From: Raineyella sp034933565
GTDB lineage: Bacteria > Actinomycetota > Actinomycetes > Propionibacteriales > Propionibacteriaceae
Direction of reading: 5' to 3'
NCBI RefSeq assembly: GCF_034933565.1
Contig: NZ_JAYFNG010000024.1
Location: 7,259 to 71,258, forward strand
Length of the DNA stretch: 64,000 nt
Positions within the stretch are counted from its first letter, which is position 1. Each line of letters starts with the position of its first letter. Positions 35,801 through 42,979 of this stretch are shown here, in pieces. The position numbers were made by a program, and so were the translations under genes. A model generated the notes under the pieces. The model saw nothing but the letters and a program-made list of their open reading frames with translations, had not been told where the DNA came from and did no database searches.

Positions 35801-35984
35801 CGGGCCGTACCATCCCGGAGGCCACCAGCCAGACCACCCGGGCCGCCATCACGGTCGTCTTGCCGGTGCCGGCACCGGCGATGATCACACCCGGCTCGAG
35901 TGGGGCGGTGATCGCGGCGAGCTGCTCGGGGGAGAACCGGATCCCCACCAGGTCGCAGAGGGCGGGACCGTCGAGCGGTGTCAT
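32853..35984 (-). CDS. adnB: Helicase-nuclease AdnB
   Basis: Lead motor subunit of AdnAB, which resects double-strand breaks in mycobacteria. The 1,043-residue protein has a UvrD-like motor: Walker A AGAGTGKTTVMAARV (about 36-50), LTFTRKAARELGAR, motif II LLDEYQDTS (about 270), LRTNRRSGTRIL, VHASKGLEWDVVLL and YVAVSRARH. A RecB-family nuclease follows at the C-terminus: GTRFHAWVE (His), RGRIDAVYR (Asp), VVDWKTHRG (Asp, Lys) and PLQLALY. No iron-sulfur cysteines are seen at its end, unlike its partner. The ATG overlaps the adnA stop by four bases. Assignment to AdnB over AdnA rests on gene order and intact motif II. Confidence 0.9.
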   Translation of the reverse strand: MTPLDGPALCDLVGIRFSPEQLAAITAPLEPGVIIAGAGTGKTTVMAARVVWLVASGMVRPDQVLGLTFTRKAARELGARIGTSLESAGLLDADGENGGPTVATYDSFAGMLCAEHAPRLGVEGDLRLVDDAELFALADRVVGAGRTPAPELAGVSVATVVERVVALSGEMLANGVSVADLLDQCAAFEAELDEAPLHGGKPYKDVVDARGVVRARRELAGFVRDLWEAKGREGVVEFADRTALAARLATEVPGVGRQLREEYRVVLLDEYQDTSAAQTTMLAGLFSGSEPASGRGFPVTAVGDPLQAIYEWRGAAVGTIAGFPVTFPAADGSPARHFTLRTNRRSGTRILEVANEVSAPLRATGGPACPAALVGPEGSRAGTVTVQLAETWDDEAAAVVRTLLAEHTQGTDWGDIAILGRRRADLAVLHRTLEEAGIPSVLVGLGGLLALPECAQVIAVLRLLHDVTDNLAVMTLLAGPRWRLGHRDLAALRDRAKRLAGEGQEPCLLDAVDDPGPDGLSAEARERLTVLSAELSRLRSHAGEPVGELVARVVRISGIVPELLAERGPDGSRQLDALVEAVEEYGSRRASAGLAGLLAWFEAEARVGRGMEQAPAPTRDAVTLLTVHASKGLEWDVVLLPAVVEGVFPSTPKPADWTRTAHVLPFELRGDADGLPALAGASRAGLLEMRGALKELARGAERRLGYVAVSRARHRLHVSGHRWHPDTVRERAESPFLRAARTVLGEPSEEAAEGANPYLDVDRTAAAVPDVASDREPTRDLATAVEHWRATLAAGGAPEPPTDADVAALATRWRRDGDRLLARLRARNAPVDVDLPGRLSVTEIVRGMTDPEDLRDQVRRPMPVQPSRRATLGTRFHAWVEDRFRHQGTLDVEFEGEQGIAVGRSQRSTADDEMLAEFDALCRAFESGRFADRQPYALELPFALTLGGRLVRGRIDAVYRQPSGGATDLLVVDWKTHRGGTADPLQLALYRLAAARTYGLELDRVAAGFYYVRRDRFDLVEQLPGVEELVADVSRLTAVLGRD

Positions 35985-38900
35985 GCGTGTCCTCCCTTCT
36001 GCGGGCAGTCACCGTCGAAGGGGCAGCCGCGGCAATGGCTCCCCCGGCGCGCCTCGAAGTTCTCGTCGCGGATGATCCGTACGGCCTCGGCGACCGCGGC
36101 GGAGGCCCAGTCGGGAGCGGCCCCGACGTCCAGCCCGGCTGGGGCGGGGACGTCGTCGAGCGAGGGTTGCCCGAGGGTCACGGCCCGTGGGGTGCCCTCG
36201 CCGGCGTCCAGGTAGACGGCGAGGGCGGCTCCCGGACGGTGCAGGGCCCCGCCGGTCACCTCGTCGAACGCGCCGGCCCGCACCGCCAGCTGGTACACCC
36301 CGAGCTGACCGAGGGTCTCGACCTCACGGGCGGTGGCCCGGCGGCCCGTCTTGTAGTCCACGACGACCAGCCGGCCGTCGATCGACTCCAGCCGGTCGAC
36401 GATCCCGTGCAGTTCCACCCGGTCCGTCCGACCGTCTGGCAGATCGACCGCCAGCTCGCAGTGGAACGGCACCTCGACGCCGACCAGTGCACCGGCGGGC
36501 CGCTCGGTGTCCCACGCACGCCAGGCCTCCAGCATGCTCCAGGCCCGCTCGCGGCGGGCTTCCTGGCGCCACCGCGGTCCGGTGGCGATGGCGCTCCACG
36601 CCTCGTCGAACGCACCCCGCAGCTGCCCGGGGGGGATCTCGCCCTGGCTCGCCCGGCGGGCGAGATCATGGACCAGCGATCCGATCGAAGCGGCTTCGGT
36701 GGCCGGAGCGGTCGCACCGGCGCGCCGTTCGAGGAACCAGCGCCGCGGGCAGCGCCGCAGCGCATCGACACCGCTCGGGGACAGCGCCACCGGCGCGTCC
36801 GGGGCCACCAGTGGTTCGGCGCGTCGGGTCTGCTCCCGCGCACCCCACCAGGTGCGGGGAGCGGCTGCGGGCACCTGGTCGGACAGTCGGGCCAGCGCGA
36901 TCGCGGCCTCATCACGGACGAGGGACCCCGCGGCGGGGTCGGCGCCCACCCGGCGCAGCTCGCCCACCAGGGCGGCAGTGGTGGGCACCGGCCCGGTGGC
37001 AGGATCGGGCACCGTCGGCTCGAGCCCGAGCTCAGCGACGAAGCGCGACGGTCGCCCGGCCTCCCCGGCCTCCCCGGCCTCGTCGGCGACCGCGGTGACC
37101 AGGAGGGTGTCGCGGGCCCGGGAACAGGCCAGGTGGAACAGCCGGCGCTCCTCGGCGAGGACCTCCCCCGGGGTCACCGGCAGGATTGCGCCGTCGGGAC
37201 CGAGCCGGTCCGTCCCGATCAGGGACCGGCTGGGGCGCGCGGCGGGCCAGACGCCCTCCTGGACCCCCGCGACGATGACCAGGTCCCACTCCCGCCCGCC
37301 GCAGCGGTGCGGGGTGAGGACCTCGACAGCGTCCGGCACCAGACGACGGGTCATCCGTGTGTCGACGGCGATCTCCTGGTGGCGCACCTCCTCCAGCAGC
37401 TCCAGGGCGCCCGCCCGACCCCGTCGCGCCCCGGCCCGGGCGGCGAAGTCGAACAGGGCCAACACGGCGTCCAGGTCGCGATCCGCCCGGGTGGCGTCGG
37501 CGCCCCCGCCGAGCGCGGTCTCCCGGAGCCGTTGCGGCCAGTCGGTGGCGGACCAGGCGGCCCACAGCACCTCCTCGGCACTGCCGGCCGCGTCGATCGC
37601 GTCCCGGGTCGTCCTGATCGCCGCCGCCACTTTCTCCAGCCGACGTCGGACCCTGGCCAGCCCCGCCTCCGTGCCCGGTTCGCCGGCTGCGGCGAGGAGG
37701 CGCCGGTGGCGACGCAGATCCATCGGGTCGACGGCGCCGAGCGGACCGAGCGCGAGGCGCTCCACCGCCGCGGGGTCCGGCTCCTCTGCGGCGAGTGCGG
37801 TCTGGACGACCTCGAGCAGCACCCGGACAGCAGGTTCGTCGATCAGCGGCGTGTCGTCGGCGACCGCCACCGGGATCCCGGCCCGGACCAGGCGTCGTCG
37901 CAGCAGGGACTCCTCGGGGCCGCGGGAGCGCACCACGACGGCCAGCCGGTGCCAGGGGATGTGCCCTTCCTCGTGGCCGGTGAACAGAGCACGAGCGACC
38001 ACCGACGCCTCGTCGCGGGCATCGGTGCACACCACCAGGCGCGCCGCGCCCTGCGCCGACCGGACCGGGGTGGGCCGCCGCCAGTCCGGCAGACCGGCCG
38101 GCCGGGGCCGGGTCACCATCGGACGGTGCACCACTGCGGCGAGCCGCCCGCCGTGCCGGTGGTCGTTGCCCAGCACGTGCACCGGTGCGAGCCGACCGAG
38201 AAGATCAGCGTGCTGCCCGGGGAACCGGACCACGGCGTCCCCGTCGGCGCCGCGGAAGGAGAAGACCGCCCGGTCCGGGTCGGCCGTCACCACCAGTCCG
38301 GCACCCGACGAGGGGGGGACCAGGTCACGCAGCAGTGCCGCATGGGCAGGCACCGCGTCCTGCAGGTCATCGACCAGGACCCGGTCCCAGCGGGACCGCA
38401 GTGTCGCGCCGGTCGCCGGGTCGGCCAGCAGGATGCGCACCCGGTGCACGAGTTCGTCGTAGTCGAGCACCCGCTCGGCGTCGAGGACGTCGAGGTACTC
38501 CTCGACGAGATGGGCGGCACGCACCCACACCGGCCGACCCTCGGCGCGGCCGAGCCGGGCGACGTCGGCGGGATCGAGACCGAGCTGGCGGGCCCGCGCC
38601 ACCAGGTCGCGCAGCTCCCGCGTGAACGCCCGGGTGCCGATCGCCTCGCGGACGTCCTCGGGCCAGGGCTCGGCGGAGCCCTCCAGGACCTCTCGCAGGC
38701 GCAGTTCCTGCTCCGGGGCGGTCAGCACCCGCCACGGATCCTGGCGGGTGGTCTCGGTCCACAGGGCGTGGCACAGGCCGTGGATGCTGAGCACCGGCAC
38801 GCTGGCCCCGGTCGCCCCGAGCCGCTCGGCCACCCGCTCGGCGAGGGTCCTGGCGGCACCGCGGGAGAAAGTGAGCAGGAGGACCCGTTCGGGGGCGACA

Positions 38901-39208
38901 CCGTGGTCACGCACATGCGTGACGGCGGCCTCGACCAGAGCGGTGGTCTTGCCGGTGCCGGCGGCCCCGAGTACGAGCAGGGGCCCCTGCCCGTGGTCGG
39001 CCACCACCCGCTGGGCAGGGTCGAGGACCGGGCCGGCATCCAGCCGGTGGACACCCTCCGGGCAGATGCCCGCTGCGGTCCCCACGGTCCTCGTCGCTGC
39101 GGTCCCGTCCCCCCGTGTCCTTGCAGTCACCTCCGCCGGTGTCACCGCGGTCACGTCCTCTCCTGTCATCGCGTCCACGTTCACCATCCCACCAGAAGGC
39201 ACTGACAT
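35981..39208 (-). CDS. adnA: Helicase-nuclease AdnA with Fe-S-type cysteines
   Basis: Partner of AdnB, about 1,075 residues. Walker A GAAGTGKTTALVEAA is intact, but motif II reads VDDLQDAVP instead of DE(Y/F)QD, fitting the weaker motor attributed to AdnA in mycobacteria. The C-terminal nuclease has GSLVHDLAR (His), HGIVDRLES (Asp), VVVDYKTGRR and LGQLGVYQL. Four cysteines, CPRRWFLE at the start of the nuclease and CRGCPFDGDC near the end, form the AddB-like Fe-S 'iron staple' pattern. The start is unclear: ATG 39208, 39187 or 39169 all precede a Thr/Ala/Val-rich low-complexity leader of about 45 residues, and none has a convincing ribosome-binding site. Confidence 0.88.
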   Translation of the reverse strand: MSVPSGGMVNVDAMTGEDVTAVTPAEVTARTRGDGTAATRTVGTAAGICPEGVHRLDAGPVLDPAQRVVADHGQGPLLVLGAAGTGKTTALVEAAVTHVRDHGVAPERVLLLTFSRGAARTLAERVAERLGATGASVPVLSIHGLCHALWTETTRQDPWRVLTAPEQELRLREVLEGSAEPWPEDVREAIGTRAFTRELRDLVARARQLGLDPADVARLGRAEGRPVWVRAAHLVEEYLDVLDAERVLDYDELVHRVRILLADPATGATLRSRWDRVLVDDLQDAVPAHAALLRDLVPPSSGAGLVVTADPDRAVFSFRGADGDAVVRFPGQHADLLGRLAPVHVLGNDHRHGGRLAAVVHRPMVTRPRPAGLPDWRRPTPVRSAQGAARLVVCTDARDEASVVARALFTGHEEGHIPWHRLAVVVRSRGPEESLLRRRLVRAGIPVAVADDTPLIDEPAVRVLLEVVQTALAAEEPDPAAVERLALGPLGAVDPMDLRRHRRLLAAAGEPGTEAGLARVRRRLEKVAAAIRTTRDAIDAAGSAEEVLWAAWSATDWPQRLRETALGGGADATRADRDLDAVLALFDFAARAGARRGRAGALELLEEVRHQEIAVDTRMTRRLVPDAVEVLTPHRCGGREWDLVIVAGVQEGVWPAARPSRSLIGTDRLGPDGAILPVTPGEVLAEERRLFHLACSRARDTLLVTAVADEAGEAGEAGRPSRFVAELGLEPTVPDPATGPVPTTAALVGELRRVGADPAAGSLVRDEAAIALARLSDQVPAAAPRTWWGAREQTRRAEPLVAPDAPVALSPSGVDALRRCPRRWFLERRAGATAPATEAASIGSLVHDLARRASQGEIPPGQLRGAFDEAWSAIATGPRWRQEARRERAWSMLEAWRAWDTERPAGALVGVEVPFHCELAVDLPDGRTDRVELHGIVDRLESIDGRLVVVDYKTGRRATAREVETLGQLGVYQLAVRAGAFDEVTGGALHRPGAALAVYLDAGEGTPRAVTLGQPSLDDVPAPAGLDVGAAPDWASAAVAEAVRIIRDENFEARRGSHCRGCPFDGDCPQKGGHA

Positions 39209-39335
39209 TCCCCGACAGGCCGGCCCGGAGCGGGCCGTGGACCGTCCGGTCTCCGCCGTCAGCGAACGGCTTTCGTCCCCGATCCCCGGCTGTGGCACGG
39301 TGGAGGCAGCCACATTCGAACAGAGAGGCACAGCG

Positions 39336-39560
39336 GTGGAGATCAAGATCGGCGTGAAGCATCTTGCCCGGGAGGTCGTCGTCGACCTCGACCAGACGGC
39401 CGAGGCGTTCAAGGAGACCTTCGAGAAGGCGCTGTCCGACGGGTCGGTGCTGTCCCTGACCGATGCGCACGGACGCCAGGTGCTGATCCCGGCCGAGGCG
39501 GTCGCGTACGTCGAGATCGGCCAGCCGAATGCGCGTCCGGTCGGCTTCGGCAGTCTCTGA
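39336..39560 (+). CDS. DUF3107 family small protein (TB9.4-like)
   Basis: A 74-residue acidic protein matching the actinobacterial DUF3107 family: MEIKIGVKHLAREVVVDLDQ at the start, EKALSDGSVLSLTDAHGRQVLIPAEAVAYVEIG in the middle and a VGFG end. The GTG at 39336 has AGAGAGG seven to eight bases upstream and gives the family start. Function unknown. It is divergent from adnA, and the next gene is a DEAD-box helicase, as near M. tuberculosis rhlE. Confidence 0.88.
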   Translation: MEIKIGVKHLAREVVVDLDQTAEAFKETFEKALSDGSVLSLTDAHGRQVLIPAEAVAYVEIGQPNARPVGFGSL

Positions 39561-39596
39561 GGATCGCGCGTTTCGGGGCACGCCCGGGTGCTGGGC

Positions 39597-39602
39597 TAGA
39601 AT
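39597..39602 (+). promoter_or_regulatory. -10 element TAGAAT upstream of the DEAD-box helicase
   Basis: TAGAAT is followed by six bases and a GTG at 39609, the leaderless spacing seen at other genes here (the same TAGAAT-6-GTG occurs for the MauE-like gene). That GTG is not in the helicase frame. Confidence 0.55.
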
Positions 39603-39726
39603 AGGCGCGTGACGAGCCCCGCACCGGGGCGCCACCGTACCTCCCGGGCGTGCCGAGCCGAAGAGCGCGTCCAAGCAGGGCGCCGCACCGTCGTGCGCAG
39701 CGCCCGCGACTGCAAAGGCCAGAGCC

Positions 39727-41229
39727 CTGTCAGACAACACCACAACATTCACCGATCTCGGGATCGACGCCGCTTTCGGGGAAGCCCTCGCGGAACACGG
39801 CATCGTGCACCCCTTCCCGATCCAGGAAATGGCCATCCCGATCGCCCTGCAGGGCAGTGACCTGATCGGGCAGGCCCGCACCGGGACGGGCAAGACGCTC
39901 GCGTTCGGGCTCCCGCTGCTCCAGCGCATCGATCTCCCGGCCGACCCCGAGGACGGCCACGGCACCAGCCCCCAGGCCCTGGTCATCGCCCCCACGCGGG
40001 AGCTGGCGAACCAGGTGGGCAAGGATCTGGTCACCGCCGCGGCCCGGACCACCGCACGGATCCTCACGGTCTACGGCGGCACGCCGTACGAACCGCAGCT
40101 CGAAGCCCTTGCTGAGGGCATCGATGTCGTGGTCGGCACGCCCGGACGGCTCCTCGACCTCGCCAACCGTCGGGCACTCGATCTGTCCCGGGTGCGCATC
40201 GCCGTCCTGGACGAGGCCGACGAGATGCTCGACCTCGGCTTCCTGCCCGACGTCGAACGGCTGATGTCGAAGACGGCGAAGAATCGCCAGACGCTGATGT
40301 TCTCCGCCACGATGCCCGCCCCGATCGTCGCCCTCGCCCGTACGCACCTGCAGTCGCCGGTGAACATCCGGGCCGAGCACCAGGAGGACGTGCAGACCGT
40401 CCCCGCCACCCGCCAGTTCATCTATCAGGCGCACCCACTCGACAAGCCCGAGCTCGTGTCCCGGATCCTGCAGGCGAAGGATCGCGACCGGGTGATGATC
40501 TTCTGCCGGACGAAGCGCGAGGCCCAGCGGGTGGCCGACAACCTGTGCGAGCGCGGCTTCTCCGCCGCAGCGATCCACGGTGACCGGACACAGGCGGCCC
40601 GGGAACAGGCGCTGCACCGGTTCCGTGAGGGACGCATCGACGTCCTGGTGGCCACCGACGTGGCGGCCCGCGGGATCGACGTCACCGGCGTCACCCACGT
40701 GATCAACTACGAGTGCCCCGAGGACTCCAGCACGTACGTGCACCGGATCGGCCGCACCGGCCGGGCCGGCGCTGAGGGCATCGCGGTCACTCTGGTCGAC
40801 TGGGCCGACGTCACCCGGTGGAAGGTGATCAACAAGACCCTCGCCCTCGACCTGCCCGATCCGCAGGAGACCTATTCCACCTCGGACCACCTGTTCAGCG
40901 AGCTCGAGATCGACCCGGAGGCCACCGGTCAGGTCGGCCCGCCGCGGCCCACCAGCGGTACGGCCGGCCACAAGGGCGGCAAGTCCTCGGCCAAGGGCGG
41001 CCCCACCTCCGGCGGGCACCGTGCCGGGCACCGGTCCCCGAGCCGGTCGGCCGCCGCACGGCACCCCCGCGGCGAGGGACACCCCGACGACACCGGGCGC
41101 GGCGTCGAGCCGGCTACCGAGGCGCCCGACACCACGACCGGGGATGCCACGCCGCGGCGTCGTCGGCGTCGCCGCCGGATCCATCGCGAGGGCGAGGGGG
41201 CCGGGACGGCTCCCGCTCCCACCGAGTGA
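39727..41229 (+). CDS. DEAD-box RNA helicase (RhlE/CshA-type), start uncertain or frame-shifted
   Basis: ATP-dependent RNA helicase of about 500 residues. The Q-motif region (TFTDLGIDAAFGEAL...FPIQ) begins at 39748; then ARTGTGKT, PTRELANQ, TPGRLLDL, VLDEADEMLDLGF, SATMP, ATDVAARGIDV and HRIGRTGRAG. The C-terminus is a basic Gly/Ser/Arg-rich tail of about 120 residues ending RRRRRRRIHREGEG. The reading frame is open back to 39613 but has no ATG, GTG or TTG before 39805, which would cut off the Q-motif. I mark the CTG at 39727 (AAAGG nine bases upstream). A likelier explanation is initiation at the leaderless GTG 39609 with a one-base frame error between 39612 and about 39660. Confidence 0.85.
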   Translation: MSDNTTTFTDLGIDAAFGEALAEHGIVHPFPIQEMAIPIALQGSDLIGQARTGTGKTLAFGLPLLQRIDLPADPEDGHGTSPQALVIAPTRELANQVGKDLVTAAARTTARILTVYGGTPYEPQLEALAEGIDVVVGTPGRLLDLANRRALDLSRVRIAVLDEADEMLDLGFLPDVERLMSKTAKNRQTLMFSATMPAPIVALARTHLQSPVNIRAEHQEDVQTVPATRQFIYQAHPLDKPELVSRILQAKDRDRVMIFCRTKREAQRVADNLCERGFSAAAIHGDRTQAAREQALHRFREGRIDVLVATDVAARGIDVTGVTHVINYECPEDSSTYVHRIGRTGRAGAEGIAVTLVDWADVTRWKVINKTLALDLPDPQETYSTSDHLFSELEIDPEATGQVGPPRPTSGTAGHKGGKSSAKGGPTSGGHRAGHRSPSRSAAARHPRGEGHPDDTGRGVEPATEAPDTTTGDATPRRRRRRRRIHREGEGAGTAPAPTE

Positions 41230-41236
41230 GCACCGG

Positions 41237-42055
41237 ATGACCGAGCGCCCCGACCTGCCGATCGAGACGGCCGTCGTCGACCTCGACGACGGCACCTCGC
41301 TGGCGCTGCACACCTGCAGCCCGGACGACGAACGGGGGGTGGTCGTCCTCCTGCACGGCATCTTCGGGTCGAAGGAGGACTTCGACACCGTCCTGCCGGC
41401 GCTGGCTGCGGAGGGGTTCACCTGCTGCGCACCGGACCTGAGGGGATGCTTCGAGTCCACCTCGCCCGGCCCCTACTCGCTGGAGGTGTTCGCCGAGGAC
41501 GTAACCGCCCTGGTCGCCGAGATCGGGTCGGACATCCCGGTCCACCTGGTCGGCCAGGGGTTCGGCGGGCTGGTGGCCGAGGAAGCCGCCTTGGCCGAGC
41601 CGGACTTCTGGGACTCGGTCACCCTGGTCAGCTCCGGTCCCGGCGGTCTGGGTCGGACCCGCCCGCTGGGCTTCGTGGAGGACGCTCTCGCCGAGGGGCG
41701 CCCACTGGTGGAGATCCATCGGGGATTCCTCACGCTGCTCGGCCTGGTGGAGGAGCACCCGGCAGCGTTCATCGAGGAGCGGCTGTCGCGGACCGACCCC
41801 CGTGCCGTCACCGCGATGGTCCACGCCGCTGAACACACCCCGGACCGTTCCGCACAGTTGTGCGCGACCGGCATCGACTTCCACGTCGTCTACGGCGAGC
41901 ACGCCGACACCTGGCCGGTCGCTGCACAGGTGGCGATGGCGCGGAAGCTGGGCGCCGACCCGGTGGTGCTCAAGGGCTGTTCGGACCATCCGGCCGAGGA
42001 CCGGCCGGAGGCCACCGCCCACGCCCTGGTGCAGAATTTCCTCGAGCTCGACTGA
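41237..42055 (+). CDS. Alpha/beta hydrolase-fold protein lacking the nucleophile serine
   Basis: A 272-residue alpha/beta hydrolase. The oxyanion-side motif VVLLHGIFGSKEDFD (about 33-47) and LVGQGFGGLVAEEAAL (about 105-120) are clear, but the nucleophile elbow is G-Q-G-F-G-G where active members have G-x-S-x-G. The terminal His region CSDHPAEDRPE and the acid-loop segment VYGEHADTWP remain. It may therefore be non-catalytic, binding a ligand or partner. It starts eight bases after the helicase stop, so the two are likely co-transcribed. Substrate unknown. Confidence 0.8.
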   Translation: MTERPDLPIETAVVDLDDGTSLALHTCSPDDERGVVVLLHGIFGSKEDFDTVLPALAAEGFTCCAPDLRGCFESTSPGPYSLEVFAEDVTALVAEIGSDIPVHLVGQGFGGLVAEEAALAEPDFWDSVTLVSSGPGGLGRTRPLGFVEDALAEGRPLVEIHRGFLTLLGLVEEHPAAFIEERLSRTDPRAVTAMVHAAEHTPDRSAQLCATGIDFHVVYGEHADTWPVAAQVAMARKLGADPVVLKGCSDHPAEDRPEATAHALVQNFLELD

Positions 42056-42064
42056 CCCGGGCGG

Positions 42065-42107
42065 CCCGGCTCAGTCGCCTATGTCCGGGCGACCCGGCTC
42101 AGTCGCC
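42065..42107. repeat. 28-bp direct duplication of a gene 3' end
   Basis: CCCGGCTCAGTCGCC occurs at 42065 and 42093, 28 bp apart with similar flanks. The second copy contains the TCA stop (42099-42101) of the minus-strand PHP gene; the first is an extra copy downstream of it. Confidence 0.8.
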
Positions 42108-42944
42108 CATCAGCTCCCGCAACCGGGCGTACTGGTCCGGCGCGGTGGTCTCGCAGCCGAGCGGATTGTGGGTCTTCCCCGTGCCGTGGTAGTCGCTGGA
42201 GCCGGTGACCAGCGCCCCGTGGGCCACGGCGTACGCCCGTAGGTCGCGACGGTCCTCGGGCCGGTGCTCGACGTGGTCCACCTCCCAACCCACCGCCCCG
42301 GCCGCGAGCAACTCCCCCAGCACGTCCAGCGGCAGCACCCGTCGTGAGTCGCGGCCCCAGGGATGCGCGATGACCGGCACCGCCCCGGCCGCCCGGACCA
42401 GCCGGACCGCGGCGAACACATCAGGGGCGTAGCGGTCGACGTAAGCGGGCCCGCCCTCGGCCAGATACCCGGCGAACGCCTCGTCCCGGTCCGCCACGTA
42501 GCCCCGTGCCACCAGGGCGTCGGCGACGTGCGGCCGGCCGATCGAGGGGGTGTCGTGCGCCTGGGCGGCGACCTCCGCCTCGGTCAGCGGCATGCCCAGC
42601 TCGGCCAGTCGGCGCAGCATCGCCGGGATACGGTCGGCACGTCCCGCCCGGATCCTGGCCAGTTCGGCGACCCAGTCGGGATCGGACCGGTCCCCGCCGT
42701 ACCCGAGCAGGTGGACCGAGTGCCCCAGGTGCTCGCACGACATCTCCACGCCCGGCACGAATCCCAGTCCGAGACCGGCCGCGGTCCGCGCCGCCTCGGC
42801 CAGCCCGTCCCAGGTGTCGTGGTCGGTCAGCGCCACCACCGTCAGTCCGGCCGCTGCGGCGGACCGCACCAGGCCGGCCGGGGAGTCGGTCCCGTCCGAC
42901 ACGGATGAGTGGGTATGCAGGTCGATGCGGCTCGGGACGCTCAT
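42099..42944 (-). CDS. PHP domain phosphoesterase (RNase AM / TrpH-like)
   Basis: Metal-dependent phosphoesterase of 281 residues, similar to TrpH/YciV, which degrades 3',5'-nucleoside bisphosphates and trims RNA 5' ends in E. coli. PHP motifs are visible: DLHTHSSVSDG (residues 6-16), ALTDHDTWDG (about 38-47), VPGVEMSCEH (about 62-71), a central SIGRPHVADAL, AHPWG (about 192) and a C-terminal GSSDYHGTGK. The ATG at 42944 was chosen; TACGAT (42952-42957) ends seven bases before it, so it is probably leaderless. It converges on the hydrolase gene and is divergent from the DUF2505 gene. Confidence 0.87.
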   Translation of the reverse strand: MSVPSRIDLHTHSSVSDGTDSPAGLVRSAAAAGLTVVALTDHDTWDGLAEAARTAAGLGLGFVPGVEMSCEHLGHSVHLLGYGGDRSDPDWVAELARIRAGRADRIPAMLRRLAELGMPLTEAEVAAQAHDTPSIGRPHVADALVARGYVADRDEAFAGYLAEGGPAYVDRYAPDVFAAVRLVRAAGAVPVIAHPWGRDSRRVLPLDVLGELLAAGAVGWEVDHVEHRPEDRRDLRAYAVAHGALVTGSSDYHGTGKTHNPLGCETTAPDQYARLRELMGD

Positions 42945-42979
42945 GGCACCCATCGTAGGGGGGTGGCACGATGGGTCCC

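Noticed and set aside
31917..36215. A very long plus-strand open frame (over 1,400 codons) antisense to nudC and adnB
   Set aside because: Composition is the Gly/Arg/Pro/His-rich pattern of high-GC antisense frames, with no domain motif, while the minus strand encodes clear NudC and AdnB.
35978..39205. Plus-strand open frame of about 1,075 codons antisense to adnA
   Set aside because: No recognisable motif; mirrors AdnA codon bias and is a third-position GC artefact.
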